DNA from: an uncultured Bacilli bacterium | GTDB lineage: Bacteria; Bacillota_I; Bacilli_A; RF39; UBA660 | Assembly (NCBI GenBank): GCA_934162265.1 | Contig: CAKPHZ010000026.1 | Location: 1-16,606 of the forward strand | Direction: 5' to 3' | DNA: 16,606 nucleotides | Shown here: in pieces, positions 1 through 8,089 of the stretch | How positions within the stretch are numbered: position 1 is the first letter of the stretch | Layout: each line of letters opens with the position of its first letter | Translations under genes and position numbers: made by a program | The notes under the pieces: generated by a model | Database searches by the model: none | The model's input: the letters and a program-made list of their open reading frames with translations, nothing else | Told to the model about the DNA's origin: nothing

Positions 1-56
1 GTGCATTTTCTTATGAAAATACACATTTTGGGTCGTAATGCACTTAATTGTGCACT
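1..56. other. Competing short inverted repeats at the window edge
   Basis: GTGCATTTTC at 1-10 can pair with GAAAATACAC at 15-24 (one mismatch). GTGCATT at 1-7 can instead pair with AATGCAC at 37-43, and TGCAC at 39-43 can pair with GTGCA at 50-54. These pairings exclude one another. They may be the terminator region of a gene to the left of the window, but there is no long T tract. The rest of 57-184 shows nothing I can support. Confidence 0.3.
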
Positions 57-184
57 TTATTTAGAATTCAACGAAAAAGAAAGATACAAAAAAATAGTTT
101 TCCACAATTAAATTATCCCTTTGTTAATATAAAGAAAAAAGTAGTTAAATGCTTGTAAACTTTATAGAAAAAAAGAAATGAAGT

Positions 185-193
185 TGCTATACT
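185..193 (+). promoter_or_regulatory. Extended -10 promoter of the surface protein gene
   Basis: TGCTATACT is an extended -10 element (TG at 185-186, TATACT at 188-193, five of six matches to TATAAT). No good -35 lies at the usual distance, which fits the extended -10 class. Transcription would start near 200. An ATG at 198 would therefore fall at or before the transcript end, which favours the in-frame ATG at 240. Confidence 0.5.
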
Positions 194-239
194 GTAAATG
201 AGAATAGAAAAGGGAAAAGAAAAAGAAAGGAAAAAAAAG

Positions 240-2084
240 ATGAAAAGACAAATTAAAGCCATGGAAAAAATGGGTAAAATTTTATTGATTCTAATGTTTT
301 TATTTTCACAACTTTCTTTTCCGATAGAAGTTTTAGCTGATGAATTAAGTCAGGATGAAGAGACAACTATGGAAACAGAAAATCAAGAAGAAAATCAAAA
401 TATTGAATCAGAAGAAAAAGAAGAAGCCCCAACACAAGAAGAAAACAAAGTATCAGAAGAAGTTAATGAAAATACTTCTGATTATTCGGTAAGTACTCAA
501 CAAGAAACAAATGAAGAAAATCCAGTAACAGAACCAGAAACCAAAAGAGTAATAATTTCTATAAATAATAAAGAATTAGAAAATAATGAATATACATTGA
601 TGAGTAATGATGAGAATAAAACTCTTGAAATTTCTTACGGATATTCAGATGATTTACAAAAAGATACTGTTGATTTTAGTAACAAGTTATATGGAGATTA
701 TTCTTTTAACTATACTTTAGAGAATAACGAAGAAGTAAAATTTACCATTCATTATACTGGAAATAATGATGAAATTTTAAAAAAATATTTATCTTCAAAT
801 TTAAAGATTGAAGACGGAAAAATTATCGTTTATGGTAAAAAAGAAGGAATCAAACCAGAGGACTTTTTGAAAGAATTAAATTGGAATGAACTAAAAACAG
901 ATTACGAAGTAATAGATTATTCTTTAAATAGTCAAGAAGAGTTGATTAAAACAGGAGATATCTTATCAATTAAATTAGTTGCAAACCAAAATGCAACTGC
1001 TACAATTCACTATTCAATCCAACTACTAGGAGATTATAACAATGATGGCTTAGTAGATGAAAAAGATTCTGAATATATTATTGATGAAATACTAAATAAT
1101 AATACAGAACAAAATTTTAATATTCTTGATGCTACAAATCCAGTATTCAAAACAGGATTATGGGAAAATAATGCAACAGCAAAAGATGAATTAGAAAATT
1201 CTCTTGTTACAAAAGAAGAAACTTATGTAGGAGAAGAATTAGTTGTAAAATATTATCTTAACGGTTTTAAAGAAGATAAACTAACTGGTATTGAAGGAAC
1301 AATTAATTATAATAAAGATTTATTAGAATTAATGAACGTAGAAGCCGATGGTATCTATGGAGGAGTAAATGGTAATAATCATTTTGCATATTTATTAGAT
1401 GATTATTCTTCTGAAAATGCCTTCATGATTTTAACATTCAAAGTACTAAAAAAAGGAGAGGCTAATATCTCAATTGATGATATTAAAGCATCAAATGGTG
1501 TAGAAGTAAATCTAAATGATAGTATTTCAACAACAGTAAAAATTAGTGAATATGGAAAAGGTGGAGATGTTGATCAAACACAAAATCAAGTAACAACTTC
1601 ACAAACAACAACTACAGAACCAACCGTTCAAACTGTAAGTCTAGTAGCAACCCCTACAACTACCGTAACAGCAAGAACAATTAAATTATCTAGTGATAAT
1701 CTAATTAAAAGTTTAAAGATTAAAGGTTACAGTATCGATTTTGATCCAAATAAATTAGAATATTCAATCAAAGTAAAGAATAATGTAAAATCATTAGATT
1801 TAGAAGTAATTTTAAATGATGAAAATGCTAGCTACGAAATAAGCGGAAATCAAAACTTTAAAGTAGGAGAAAATACAGTAACAATAAAAGTAACAGCAGA
1901 AGATGGTAGTGAAAGAACTTATACACTTAAAGTAACAAAAGAAAAAGCAAAAGATACAGAAGAAACAGAAGAAAAAAGTTCTTCAAAAACAATTATCATT
2001 ATTTTAATTATTCTAGTAATTATTGGTTTAATTTATGTAATCTTTAAAGATGATGAAGAAGATAATAAAGAAAGTAAGAAATAA
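240..2084 (+). CDS. Secreted membrane-anchored surface protein with dockerin-like, cohesin-like and cadherin-like domains
   Basis: A 614-residue extracellular protein held by a C-terminal membrane segment. The start at 240 is chosen because AAAGG (226-230) lies nine bases upstream and a typical signal peptide follows (basic residues, hydrophobic core at about 12-30, cleavage after VLA). The in-frame ATG at 198 has no ribosome site. Order: Glu-rich linker (about 35-115); beta-rich region; a single dockerin-type calcium loop, GDYNNDGLVDEKD, from residue 264; a cohesin-like domain (about 327-438); Thr/Gln-rich linker (about 444-479); a cadherin-like beta-sandwich of the Cadherin-like family (about 488-569); a transmembrane helix (about 584-602); and a short charged tail. 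There is no LPXTG motif. A second dockerin repeat is not clear. The domain calls rest on recognised patterns, and the ligand is unknown. A role in adhesion or surface complex assembly is inferred. Confidence 0.8.
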   Translation: MKRQIKAMEKMGKILLILMFLFSQLSFPIEVLADELSQDEETTMETENQEENQNIESEEKEEAPTQEENKVSEEVNENTSDYSVSTQQETNEENPVTEPETKRVIISINNKELENNEYTLMSNDENKTLEISYGYSDDLQKDTVDFSNKLYGDYSFNYTLENNEEVKFTIHYTGNNDEILKKYLSSNLKIEDGKIIVYGKKEGIKPEDFLKELNWNELKTDYEVIDYSLNSQEELIKTGDILSIKLVANQNATATIHYSIQLLGDYNNDGLVDEKDSEYIIDEILNNNTEQNFNILDATNPVFKTGLWENNATAKDELENSLVTKEETYVGEELVVKYYLNGFKEDKLTGIEGTINYNKDLLELMNVEADGIYGGVNGNNHFAYLLDDYSSENAFMILTFKVLKKGEANISIDDIKASNGVEVNLNDSISTTVKISEYGKGGDVDQTQNQVTTSQTTTTEPTVQTVSLVATPTTTVTARTIKLSSDNLIKSLKIKGYSIDFDPNKLEYSIKVKNNVKSLDLEVILNDENASYEISGNQNFKVGENTVTIKVTAEDGSERTYTLKVTKEKAKDTEETEEKSSSKTIIIILIILVIIGLIYVIFKDDEEDNKESKK

Positions 2085-2100
2085 AATTACTTTCTTTATT
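2064..2100 (+). terminator. Terminator overlapping the end of the surface protein gene
   Basis: The arms at 2064-2077 and 2087-2100 are perfectly complementary over 14 bp around a nine-base loop that holds the TAA stop. The stem is AT-rich and is followed by a modest T-rich stretch. It separates the surface gene from the next promoter. Confidence 0.6.
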
Positions 2101-2205
2101 TCTTTAGAAATCTTAGGATAGAAAAATGTTATTTTATCAACTTACAAAAAAGTGTAAAGAATAGAGTTTAATGTTATTTTTTGTTTCAAGAAAAAATGGA
2201 ACTAA

Positions 2206-2233
2206 TTGACAAAATATCAAAATAGTATATAAT
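2206..2233 (+). promoter_or_regulatory. Consensus promoter of the coiled-coil operon
   Basis: TTGACA (2206-2211) and TATAAT (2228-2233) are perfect matches with a 16-base spacer. Transcription should start near 2240, just before the ribosome site AGAGGTGG (2241-2248), so the leader is about 15 bases. The promoter should be strong and vegetative. Confidence 0.85.
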
Positions 2234-2254
2234 GAAAATAAGAGGTGGTTTATC

Positions 2255-4024
2255 ATGATAGAGTATGCCAATGAGTCAGTTATCAAATTATTAAAGCAGT
2301 ACGATATGTTTTCTAAAAGTTTAAAATATACATCTGATTTAAAACAAAAAAATGATATCTGCGATGAAATGACGAAAATAATTCAAAGTGTATTAGAAAT
2401 CACAAATGCAATTTATGAAGAAAAATTCAAAAAGGTAGAAAAACGATCAGTATATTTAATGAGTGAAGAAAGAACAAGACTTTTAGAATTAATTAATTTA
2501 ATAAATGAGCGTAGAGCATATGTTAATAATCAAGTTGTAAGTAACAAAGAATTAACTGGTATTGGTATAGATGTACAAACCATTCTAGGAGAAGAAAAAT
2601 TAGAAGAGTACAAGCAACAAGTTAAAATTATCGAAAGATACAAAAATAACATTAAATTAGAAGGAATTTTAAAAGAAGAAATTAAAAGCTTAGACAGCAG
2701 CATAAAAAAAGCAAATGATAAAATTAAAAATAATGAAAACTTAAATAGTCAATTAGAAGAAAGAATGACCCATCTTCTAGAAAATGCCTTTAAAAAGCTT
2801 TCTTTATATGAACTAAAAGAAAGAAAAAAAGAAATTGACCTAGCTTACACAGAATTAGGCTATTCCTTAGAAAAAGCTAAGGAAAATGCCAAAATAGCCC
2901 GTCGAGATTGTTCAGAAGAAATCATCCTTGAATGTGATAACATGCTAGCTTCTATTACATTAGAATATGAGCGTTATAAAGAAAAAAAGTTAATCTTAAA
3001 TTTAATCGATATCTACAAAAGACCAGTTAGTAATTATCAAGAAATATTAAATAAAAGAGAAGAAATGAATAATATTTTAATGAATATTACAAGCAGTGAT
3101 TTATATGCAATGGTAGGAACAGAATTAAATAAAGAATATGCAACAATAAAATTAGAGCAACAAGATGTAGCAACTCTAAAAAGTTTGGTAGAAGAAAAAG
3201 ATATTAAAAGTAGCAATCTAGAAGATATTATAGAAGAAAATAACAGCAAAGAATTAAAAGGATTACTTGCAAATCTACTAGAAAATGAAAAAAAATATCA
3301 AGAAAAGCTTTTGCAAGAAAAACAAAAGCAAGAACAAGAAAGATTAGAACAAGAAAGACTTGAAGAAGAAAAAAGACAAAAAGAAATTGCTAGAAGACAA
3401 CAAGCACTAGAAGAAGAAAGAAAAAAAGAAATTGAAAGAAGAACAAAAGAATTATTAGTAGAAAAAAAGAATCCAATCTTAAACTCTACAAGAGAAAATA
3501 TACATGAGGAACATTCTAAAGAAGTACTTTCCTCATCAATAAAGAGTGCAGAATCAATGAATAATTCTCGAGAAATCAAAAGAAAACCACTTCAAAACAG
3601 AACAACAAGAGCAACTTCATCTCGAACAACATCAACTTATTCAATGCCTTGTGGTCAAGAAAGTAACAAATCAAAAATAGATGACTTAAGACAAAAAAGA
3701 AATCAAAATTTAAAAAATATATCCGAAAAACCTATTCGCTCACAACAGAGAGCAGAAGATTTTTTTAGTGCACCTTCTCAAAAGAAAAACGTAATTGATG
3801 AAGGAATTCCAGTAATAAGAAATAAGAATTTAGATAATCAAGTAGTAACTTCAAAAAAAGTTGAAGAGGATAAAAAAGTATTTCCAGATGTTTCACTAGA
3901 AAAGAAAGAAAATATTTTCCCAAGTTTCCCAGAAATAAACAAAACAAATTCATTTTTTGATGAAGATGAATTTAAAGATTTAAGTAATTATATGGAAGAC
4001 AACAAAAAAAATAGTTGGTTTTAA
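2255..4024 (+). CDS. Cytoplasmic coiled-coil protein with charged helix and disordered tail (paralog A)
   Basis: A 589-residue protein that I do not recognise as a named family. It has no signal peptide or membrane segment. Residues 1-345 are helical with many heptad-like stretches. About 349-405 is an almost uninterrupted Glu/Arg/Lys/Gln run, like a single alpha-helix rod. About 405-589 is low-complexity and Arg/Ser/Thr-rich, then acidic, ending in SWF. The tail carries FPDVSLEKKENIF (543-555). Residues about 72-280 align nearly in register with the next protein, for example LEEYKQQVKIIERYKNNI (116-133) against LDGYKERLKYIREYLSNI (114-131). This makes the two likely tandem paralogs. It is the first gene of the unit, with a strong ribosome site. 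A structural or scaffold role in division or shape is inferred only from architecture and neighbours. Confidence 0.75.
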   Translation: MIEYANESVIKLLKQYDMFSKSLKYTSDLKQKNDICDEMTKIIQSVLEITNAIYEEKFKKVEKRSVYLMSEERTRLLELINLINERRAYVNNQVVSNKELTGIGIDVQTILGEEKLEEYKQQVKIIERYKNNIKLEGILKEEIKSLDSSIKKANDKIKNNENLNSQLEERMTHLLENAFKKLSLYELKERKKEIDLAYTELGYSLEKAKENAKIARRDCSEEIILECDNMLASITLEYERYKEKKLILNLIDIYKRPVSNYQEILNKREEMNNILMNITSSDLYAMVGTELNKEYATIKLEQQDVATLKSLVEEKDIKSSNLEDIIEENNSKELKGLLANLLENEKKYQEKLLQEKQKQEQERLEQERLEEEKRQKEIARRQQALEEERKKEIERRTKELLVEKKNPILNSTRENIHEEHSKEVLSSSIKSAESMNNSREIKRKPLQNRTTRATSSRTTSTYSMPCGQESNKSKIDDLRQKRNQNLKNISEKPIRSQQRAEDFFSAPSQKKNVIDEGIPVIRNKNLDNQVVTSKKVEEDKKVFPDVSLEKKENIFPSFPEINKTNSFFDEDEFKDLSNYMEDNKKNSWF

Positions 4025-4048
4025 AACTGAATAAGAAGAGGTGAAATT

Positions 4049-5866
4049 ATGCAAGATTGTGCTAGTAGTAATAAGATAAAAGAAAATAAGTATAAGATAC
4101 TAAGGATGAGTTTATTATTGGGAAGAGGAGAAAATCAAGAAGAAACTTTAACAAATTTTGAAGAAGCTGCTCGTGACATTGATACAATGAATGATGAAAT
4201 TTACCTTAACGATTTAGAAGGAAAATTTTATGATACCTTAACTTTAGAAGAAGAAGAAAAAAAATTATCAGTTTTAGTAGACTACATTGGAGGAAGAGTT
4301 GAGCAAAGAATATCTCTATTAAGTGACTTTTCTAATGTAACAGGATATGATTTAACAAATTTACCACCAATAAAATACTATGACAAATTAGATGGATATA
4401 AAGAAAGACTAAAGTATATTAGAGAGTATTTAAGTAATATAGAAGGAATCAAAAATCTTGACAAAGAGATTAATGATGCTGAAAAAAAATTAAAAGAAGC
4501 TTATTTAAACAAAGCAACAGCAGAAGACTATAATAGTCGCAATGAAGAAATATTACTAAATAAATTTGAAAATTTATTCAAATCTACTGCTTTAAAAGAT
4601 ATTACAGAAGAAAATGTTAACGAAAAAGTAGAAGAAGCATCATCATTAACAGAAGAAAGTAAAAAATCTTTAGATATTTTTAATAAATCATTTGCTACTC
4701 TAACAGGTTCTGGAATTAGCTATGAAGAAGAAGAAGAATATAAATCATATGTAGAAAATGCCAAAGAAGTATACTACATGAACAAAGAGCAAGAATATAT
4801 CTTGAAAATTTATCAATATTTATTAAGAAGTCAAATTGAATATAATACCATTTTAGAAAAAAGAGAAGCAATTAATCAATTATTGTATGAAAGAATGGAA
4901 TTAAGAAAAGACTTAAAAGTAAAAGAACCTGATGCTTTAAATAATTTATATGACTTATTAGAAAGACAATTTGAAGACATTAAACATCAAAAAGATAATA
5001 TTGAATTAATTGACAGTCTAACAGAAAATATCAAAAAATATAAAGAAGCCTTGAATGAATTAGAAGTCGATAATCAAAAAGTAGAAATCCTAGCATTATT
5101 AAGAGAATTTTGCTTAATTGATACTTACAATGAAGATGTTTCAAAGAAAGAAGAGCAACCTCAACAAATTAGCACCCCAGAAGAATCAATAACTTCTTCT
5201 GAGACTTCTCTAAACAGTGAAGCTTTAGATAAAAAAGAAGAAATGCCAAAAGAGGTAGAAGTAAAAGAACCAGAACATAAAAATTCAGATATTTTTAACA
5301 ATATCAAACAAGTAGTTACTCAACAACCAACAATTCCAGCTACAAATATAGAAGAACCAAAGGAAAAACCTTTGGATAATGAAATTGTAAAAGTAGAACC
5401 TGCTGAACATATTGATATAGAATATATTCAATCAAAGGCTAGCAAAGTAATGCAAAGAGTAGGAGAAATGTTAGGAATAAAAACAAAAGATAGCAAAATT
5501 GTTAGCTTTGAAGAAAAAAATCCTTCTCCAATACCAGCAAAAGAAGAAGTAAGGCAAGAAAATAAAATAACAGAGAAGCCTCTACCAAAAGTAGAAAATC
5601 CACTATTTAGCAATAATATTTCTGCTTCTATGGAACAACCAAAGGTAGACGCAGCAACTTCGGAAGATAAATTCAAATTCCCTGAAAACAATAATACAAA
5701 CAATGACTTTTGGTTTTCAAGTGATACACCTGATGCTCTAAAAGAATTACCGGATTTAGATGTTTCAGAAAATAAAGATCTATTTGCTAATAATTTTACT
5801 CCAAGCTTAGAATTTCCAGATTTAAACCTAAACTTTGGACCTAACAGCAAGGAGGAAAATGAATGA
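4049..5866 (+). CDS. Cytoplasmic coiled-coil protein with acidic disordered tail (paralog B)
   Basis: A 605-residue protein with no signal peptide or membrane segment and no family that I can name. It starts 24 bases after paralog A, with AGAGGTGA upstream. Residues about 30-360 are helical. About 370-605 is Glu/Pro/Ser/Asn-rich and probably disordered. It matches paralog A at several places in the same order, such as YILKIYQYLLRSQIEYNTIL (250-269) against LILNLIDIYKRPVSNYQEIL (246-265). The tail has LPDLDVSENKDLF (567-579) and FPDLNLNF (589-596), resembling the tail motif of paralog A. It lacks the long charged rod. The stop overlaps the start of the next gene, so the three genes are probably co-translated. 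The two proteins may form a heteromer; this is inference. Confidence 0.75.
   Translation: MQDCASSNKIKENKYKILRMSLLLGRGENQEETLTNFEEAARDIDTMNDEIYLNDLEGKFYDTLTLEEEEKKLSVLVDYIGGRVEQRISLLSDFSNVTGYDLTNLPPIKYYDKLDGYKERLKYIREYLSNIEGIKNLDKEINDAEKKLKEAYLNKATAEDYNSRNEEILLNKFENLFKSTALKDITEENVNEKVEEASSLTEESKKSLDIFNKSFATLTGSGISYEEEEEYKSYVENAKEVYYMNKEQEYILKIYQYLLRSQIEYNTILEKREAINQLLYERMELRKDLKVKEPDALNNLYDLLERQFEDIKHQKDNIELIDSLTENIKKYKEALNELEVDNQKVEILALLREFCLIDTYNEDVSKKEEQPQQISTPEESITSSETSLNSEALDKKEEMPKEVEVKEPEHKNSDIFNNIKQVVTQQPTIPATNIEEPKEKPLDNEIVKVEPAEHIDIEYIQSKASKVMQRVGEMLGIKTKDSKIVSFEEKNPSPIPAKEEVRQENKITEKPLPKVENPLFSNNISASMEQPKVDAATSEDKFKFPENNNTNNDFWFSSDTPDALKELPDLDVSENKDLFANNFTPSLEFPDLNLNFGPNSKEENE
5851..5855 (+). 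promoter_or_regulatory. Ribosome site inside paralog B for the 83-residue gene
   Basis: GGAGG preceded by AA lies seven bases before the ATG at 5863, within the last codons of paralog B. The ATGA overlap (5863-5866) joins stop and start, so coupled translation is expected. Confidence 0.75.
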
Positions 5867-6114
5867 AAATAGAGATAAATAAAATTATTACCTTAGGAAA
5901 TAATGAAAGATATTTAGTAATTTCTCATGTCACTCATCGACAAAAAGAATATTATTACATAGCAGAATTAGATGAAAGTGAAAAAGACATCAAAGATAAT
6001 TATAAAATAATGGAATTATCTGAAGAAAATGGGAAATCGTTATTAAATGAAGTAGTAGGAGAAACAAATTTAAAAACAATATTACCATTATTTGTAAACG
6101 ATATTGTGAAATAA
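5863..6114 (+). CDS. Small conserved-type protein of unknown function
   Basis: An 83-residue protein with no signal peptide or membrane segment. It opens with a strand pattern (residues 5-12, 16-22, 28-34) and has an acidic middle. The layout resembles the small DUF1292-like proteins of Bacillota, which pair a short beta-sheet core with an acidic stretch, but this match is weak and from memory. Its start overlaps the stop of paralog B by four bases and has its own strong ribosome site, so it is a real gene made together with the coiled-coil proteins. A terminator follows its stop at once. It may be an accessory or stabilising partner of the upstream pair (inference). Confidence 0.65.
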   Translation: MKIEINKIITLGNNERYLVISHVTHRQKEYYYIAELDESEKDIKDNYKIMELSEENGKSLLNEVVGETNLKTILPLFVNDIVK

Positions 6115-6146
6115 TACCAAATCTATGGATATTATTTCTTTTTTTT
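6108..6146 (+). terminator. Terminator of the coiled-coil operon, interleaved with the yvcK promoter
   Basis: GAAATAATA (6108-6116) pairs perfectly with TATTATTTC (6130-6138), with a possible extension of two C-G pairs past a bulged A. Eight T residues follow (6139-6146). The left arm covers the stop codon of the 83-residue gene, and the right half lies between the -35-like and -10 boxes of the next promoter. Confidence 0.75.
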
Positions 6147-6154
6147 GATATAAT
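6126..6154 (+). promoter_or_regulatory. Promoter of yvcK-whiA
   Basis: TATAAT at 6149-6154 is preceded by TGA (extended -10), with TGGATA (6126-6131, four of six) 17 bases upstream. The predicted start near 6161 leaves a leader of under 20 bases, containing the GAGG ribosome site at 6168-6171. Confidence 0.7.
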
Positions 6155-6178
6155 CTACTAAGAATGTGAGGTAGAAAA

Positions 6179-7129
6179 ATGAAGAAAGTTGTAGTAATTG
6201 GTGGAGGAACAGGACAGTCAACTCTTCTAAAAGGATTAAAACTATTTCCCATTGAAATTAGTGCAGTAGTATCAGTTTGTGATGATGGAAGAAGCACAGG
6301 GAGATTAAGAAAAGAATTTGATACTTTTGCTGTTGGAGACATTCGCCAAGTAATTATATCTTTATCAGAAACAGAACCATTATTTGAAGAATTATTAAAT
6401 TATCGTTTTAATACAACTAGTGATTTAAATGGTCATGCCGTGGGAAATCTTCTCCTAACAGCATTAGCCAATATTACAGGAAACATGCAAGAAGGAATTG
6501 AAACTATAGGTAAAGTCTTAAAATTGAAAGGAAAAGTTTTACCATTTACTTTTGATAGCCCAGTATTAATAGGAAAAATGAAAGATGGAAGTATCGTTGT
6601 TGGAGAACATAACATCACGCAAAGTGAGCAAGCAGTAGAAAGCGTCTATTATGAGCATGAAATAAAAGTAAATCCAAGCGTAATAAAAGCAATAAAAGAA
6701 GCGGATTTAATTTTACTTAGTATGGGAAGCTTATACACAAGTATCATTCCAGATTTATTAAGCAAAGAATTAATTCAAACAATAGATAATAGTAAAGCCC
6801 AAATTATGTATATTTGTAATATGATGACACAACCAGGAGAAACAGATGATTTTAAAGCAAGTGACCACGTAAATGTACTAAATAGTTATCTAGGAAAAAA
6901 GAAAATCTCTACAGTCATAGCAAATCATGGTCAAATACCAGAAGAAATGATTAAAAAATATTGGAAAAAAGAACAAAAAAGTCCCGTTTTATTAGATAAA
7001 GAAAATTTAAAAAATGTAAAATTAATCGATAAAGATTATGTTGCTGTTGTAGATAATGTTATTCGCTACCAACCAGATAAACTAGCTCTTGATATTTATG
7101 GATATCTAATTGAAGAGGAAGAGAACTAA
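6179..7129 (+). CDS. yvcK: YvcK-family gluconeogenesis factor / cell morphology protein
   Basis: A 316-residue cytoplasmic protein of the YvcK/CofD-like family; the family is usually about 315-330 residues. It starts with the glycine-rich nucleotide loop VVVIGGGTGQSTLLKGLK. It then has the family blocks CDDGRSTGRLRKEF (about 35-48), GDIRQV and GHAVGNLLLTA. Known members bind UDP-sugars and are needed for normal cell shape and growth on gluconeogenic carbon sources, probably by adjusting peptidoglycan precursor supply; YvcK does not do cofactor F420 chemistry. The usual ADDGGSSG block reads CDDGRSTG here, a modest departure. The ATG at 6179 has a GAGG site eight bases before it. Its stop overlaps the whiA start by one base. 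rapZ, often directly upstream, is missing, and the coiled-coil operon occupies that place. Confidence 0.93.
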   Translation: MKKVVVIGGGTGQSTLLKGLKLFPIEISAVVSVCDDGRSTGRLRKEFDTFAVGDIRQVIISLSETEPLFEELLNYRFNTTSDLNGHAVGNLLLTALANITGNMQEGIETIGKVLKLKGKVLPFTFDSPVLIGKMKDGSIVVGEHNITQSEQAVESVYYEHEIKVNPSVIKAIKEADLILLSMGSLYTSIIPDLLSKELIQTIDNSKAQIMYICNMMTQPGETDDFKASDHVNVLNSYLGKKKISTVIANHGQIPEEMIKKYWKKEQKSPVLLDKENLKNVKLIDKDYVAVVDNVIRYQPDKLALDIYGYLIEEEEN

Positions 7130-8073
7130 TGTCATTTACAGCAAATATTAAAGAAGAAGTAACAAGACTAGAAGGAAATGTCCTAGAATATTTAGCTGAA
7201 TTATCTTGTATTATTAGAAATAATGCTACAATAAAAGAAGAAATTATCATTACAGTAGAAAATAATGCTGTAGCAAGAAGAATATTCAAATTAATCAAAA
7301 GTATCTATGATGTTACTCCCGTAATTACTGTCCGAAAAAGATATAACTTTAACACTAATCTAAGTTATATCTTGAAAATAAAACAGAAAAAAGAATTAAT
7401 TCTAAAAGACTTATCCATTATCATTGATGGGGTTTATCAAAATATCCCTAAAAGCTATTTGATCAATGATGAAGAATGCTTAAGAGCATACTTAAGAGGA
7501 TTATTTATCTCAACAGGAAGCATCAATGATCCTAAAACATCAAGATATCATCTTGAATTTATTGTAGATAATAAAGAATATGCCCTATTTCTAGTAGAAT
7601 TATTAAATAGATTTCGATTAAATAGCAAAATGATTAGTAGAGAAAAAAATTATATGGTCTATATTAAGGAAGCAGAAAAAATCTCTGACTTCCTAAGAAT
7701 TATTAATGCTTATCAAGCAGTAATGTATTTTGAAGATATTAGAATTTATAGAGATCATAAAAATATGACTAATCGCTTAAATAACTGTGAACAAGCAAAT
7801 ATTGACAAAATATTTTTAACTGCAGCCAAACAATTAAAAGATATTGAAAAATTGAAAGAGTATGATTTATTAGATGTCTTAGATGAAAAATTAAAAGAAG
7901 TAGTAGAATATAGACAAAAGTATCCTGAAAGTTCTTTACAAGAATTAAGTGAAATCATGAGTAATGAACTTGAATACAGCATATCAAAATCAGGATTAAA
8001 TCATCGTTTTCGAAAAATAAAAGAAATGATAAAAAGAATTGAAGATAACCAGGAAGAAAAAAATGTAGATTAA
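7129..8073 (+). CDS. whiA: WhiA, DNA-binding protein of the sporulation/division regulator family
   Basis: A 314-residue protein close to the usual family length of about 316. The N-terminal two thirds form a degenerate LAGLIDADG-type fold, with the block AYLRGLFISTGSINDP in the middle; the catalytic residues of homing endonucleases are not expected in WhiA. The C-terminal helix-turn-helix is clear (SLQELSEIM, then ISKSGLNHRFRKIKEM, about residues 265-302). In actinobacteria WhiA is a sporulation transcription regulator; in Bacilli it binds the nucleoid and affects division and chromosome segregation. The start is in a TAATG overlap with yvcK, so translation is coupled. The neighbour order yvcK-whiA is a strong signature. 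A terminator starts within its last codons. Confidence 0.95.
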   Translation: MSFTANIKEEVTRLEGNVLEYLAELSCIIRNNATIKEEIIITVENNAVARRIFKLIKSIYDVTPVITVRKRYNFNTNLSYILKIKQKKELILKDLSIIIDGVYQNIPKSYLINDEECLRAYLRGLFISTGSINDPKTSRYHLEFIVDNKEYALFLVELLNRFRLNSKMISREKNYMVYIKEAEKISDFLRIINAYQAVMYFEDIRIYRDHKNMTNRLNNCEQANIDKIFLTAAKQLKDIEKLKEYDLLDVLDEKLKEVVEYRQKYPESSLQELSEIMSNELEYSISKSGLNHRFRKIKEMIKRIEDNQEEKNVD

Positions 8074-8089
8074 TTTTTTCTTCTTTTTT
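8053..8089 (+). terminator. Terminator at the end of whiA
   Basis: GAAGAAAAAA (8053-8062) pairs with TTTTTTCTTC (8074-8083) around an 11-base loop that includes the whiA stop, followed by TTTTTT (8084-8089). The stem is AT-rich, so strength is moderate. No convincing promoter was found between here and 8139. Confidence 0.55.

Noticed and set aside
198..239. Upstream ATG at 198 as the start of the surface protein
   Set aside because: It sits at the predicted transcription start, has no ribosome site and would put a long charged stretch before the signal peptide.
3300..3470. Tandem DNA repeat in the Glu/Arg/Gln-rich part of paralog A
   Set aside because: The repetition is at the level of composition (GAA/AGA/CAA codons); no fixed-length unit repeats exactly enough to call.
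3037..3953. Minus-strand open frames opposite paralog A (and similar ones opposite paralog B, pflB and pflA)
   Set aside because: They lie within well-supported genes, have no ribosome sites, and their Ser/Leu/Phe-rich composition is what the complement of Glu/Lys-rich genes gives.
7129..8073. LAGLIDADG homing endonuclease
   Set aside because: The fold is present but the C-terminal helix-turn-helix and yvcK neighbour identify WhiA, a non-nuclease family.
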